From positions 9,189-15,516 of the forward strand of contig JAHZHS010000016.1 of the NCBI GenBank assembly GCA_019420135.1: DNA of 6,328 bases, read 5' to 3'. The translations under genes and the position numbers were made by a program. The notes beneath the pieces were generated by a model, which was not told the DNA's origin, searched no databases, and saw nothing but the letters and a program-made list of their open reading frames with translations. Below are positions 5,588 through 6,328 of the stretch, in pieces (positions within the stretch are counted from its first letter, which is position 1; every line of letters begins with the position of its first letter). The DNA is from Oscillospiraceae bacterium. Lineage in GTDB: Bacteria; Bacillota; Clostridia; Oscillospirales; Ruminococcaceae.

Positions 5588-6328
5588 AAATCATGTATTC
5601 GATGAGCTTGTGTTCGGAAAAGCCTTCGGGCCGGCGGATCTCCAGGCTGATCTCGCCGTCCTTCATGATGAGGATGCGGTCGCTCATACCCACAAGTTCG
5701 GGCAGTTCCTCGCTGATAAAGACGATCGCCTTGCCCTGCTTTTTCATGTCGTAAATCAGCTTGTACATGTTGGCCTTGACGCCGATGTCAATGCCGCGGG
5801 TGGGGCAGTCCAGGACCAGGATATCGGAGTCCGCCGCCAGCCATTTTCCGAAAACCACCTTCTGCTTGTTTCCGCCGGACAGGGTGGAAACATTGTGGTA
5901 GATGGATGCGCACTTGATTTCCAGCGTATCCACCTGTTTCTGGACATAGGCGTCCTCCTTTTTGGAGGAGATCAGCGGTCCGAAGCCCCGGTTGACCCGG
6001 TAGCCGGTGGATGCGATGTTGTCCCGGATGGGGCTTTGCAGGCACAGCGATTCGCTGTCGCGGTCCTTGGACGTGTAGCCCATTCCCATGCGGATGGCCT
6101 GCTTGGTGTTCTTGATGGGTTTGCCCTTGACGATCACCTGCCCGCCCAGCAGCGGTTCCGCCCCGAACAGCGCCCGGCCCACCGTGTGCATGCCGCAGTG
6201 GGAAAGTCCCCCGATGCCCAGGATCTCACCCTTGTGCAGCTCCAGGGTGAAGTTCATCAGCTCGTGGCGGGTGGTGATGGAATCCGCTTTCAGCACCACC
6301 TCATCGCTGTACCCGTCCAGATCATTGT
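5586..6328 (-). CDS. Sugar ABC transporter ATP-binding protein, RbsA/MglA-like (C-terminal half, partial)
   Basis: This is the cytoplasmic ATPase subunit of a CUT2-type (ribose/galactose-like) sugar importer; it powers the two permeases encoded downstream. Only the last 246 residues are present, because the reading frame stays open to the right edge. RbsA-like proteins run to about 500 residues, so the first nucleotide-binding domain and the real start lie outside. What remains is the second domain: a Walker A region at visible residues 40-48 (GLSHCGMHT), a Q-loop region around 85-89 (TSKDR), an intact ABC signature LSGGNKQK at 149-156, Walker B with D-loop (LVLDCPTRGIDIG, 170-182) and a switch region SEELPE where other ABC proteins have His. 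The Walker A Lys/Arg is Met46 and the catalytic Glu is Cys174, so this domain looks unable to hydrolyse ATP; its signature could still complete a site with domain 1. It ends in TAA, which overlaps the ribosome binding site of the next gene 13 bases before that gene's start. Family assignment is firm; the sugar is unknown. Confidence 0.93.
   Translation of the reverse strand, partial: NDLDGYSDEVVLKADSITTRHELMNFTLELHKGEILGIGGLSHCGMHTVGRALFGAEPLLGGQVIVKGKPIKNTKQAIRMGMGYTSKDRDSESLCLQSPIRDNIASTGYRVNRGFGPLISSKKEDAYVQKQVDTLEIKCASIYHNVSTLSGGNKQKVVFGKWLAADSDILVLDCPTRGIDIGVKANMYKLIYDMKKQGKAIVFISEELPELVGMSDRILIMKDGEISLEIRRPEGFSEHKLIEYMI

Noticed and set aside
4553..5605. Plus-strand open frame (350 codons) antisense to the first permease
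   Set aside because: A shadow frame rich in His, Asp, Glu and Gly, in register with the permease codons.

Overview
The window is a single-direction gene cluster on the minus strand. It carries the downstream part of a carbohydrate uptake and catabolism operon and reads from the right edge to the left edge. The high-GC coding style, strong AAGGAG-type ribosome binding sites, a lipoprotein-type substrate-binding protein and near-absence of TTA/CTA/TCA codons fit a GC-rich gut-type Bacillota, perhaps Oscillospiraceae (Faecalibacterium, Subdoligranulum or Gemmiger-like). That placement is an inference from style, not from a marker gene.

Layout in transcription order: (1) the C-terminal half of a double-domain, RbsA-like ABC ATPase, cut by the right edge; (2) an RbsC-like permease; (3) a lipoprotein substrate-binding protein; (4) a second, divergent RbsC-like permease; (5) a cytoplasmic two-domain glycoside hydrolase family 3 (GH3) enzyme with the His/Asp dyad of the NagZ/Nag3 subgroup, interrupted by one in-frame TAG codon; (6) the N-terminal two thirds of a beta-phosphoglucomutase, cut by the left edge. 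Gaps between genes are 13, 53, 33, 69 and 18 bases. The 69-base gap before the GH3 gene holds a strong 12-bp stem-loop without a U-tract. No promoter is visible, so the operon presumably starts beyond the right edge.

Proposed working: the lipoprotein captures a small glycoside, the two-permease/one-ATPase complex imports it intact, and the GH3 enzyme, which has no signal peptide, cleaves it inside the cell. His/Asp-type GH3 enzymes have been reported to act as retaining phosphorylases that release beta-sugar-1-phosphate. Beta-phosphoglucomutase uses exactly beta-glucose-1-phosphate, so the last two genes may form an ATP-sparing route to glucose-6-phosphate. This coupling is the most interesting idea in the window.

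The other points of interest are the in-frame amber codon inside an otherwise intact GH3 gene and an ATPase second domain that has lost both its Walker A Lys/Arg and its catalytic Glu. No RNA genes, mobile elements, CRISPR arrays or long repeats were seen. No stretch above 300 bases lacks a gene.
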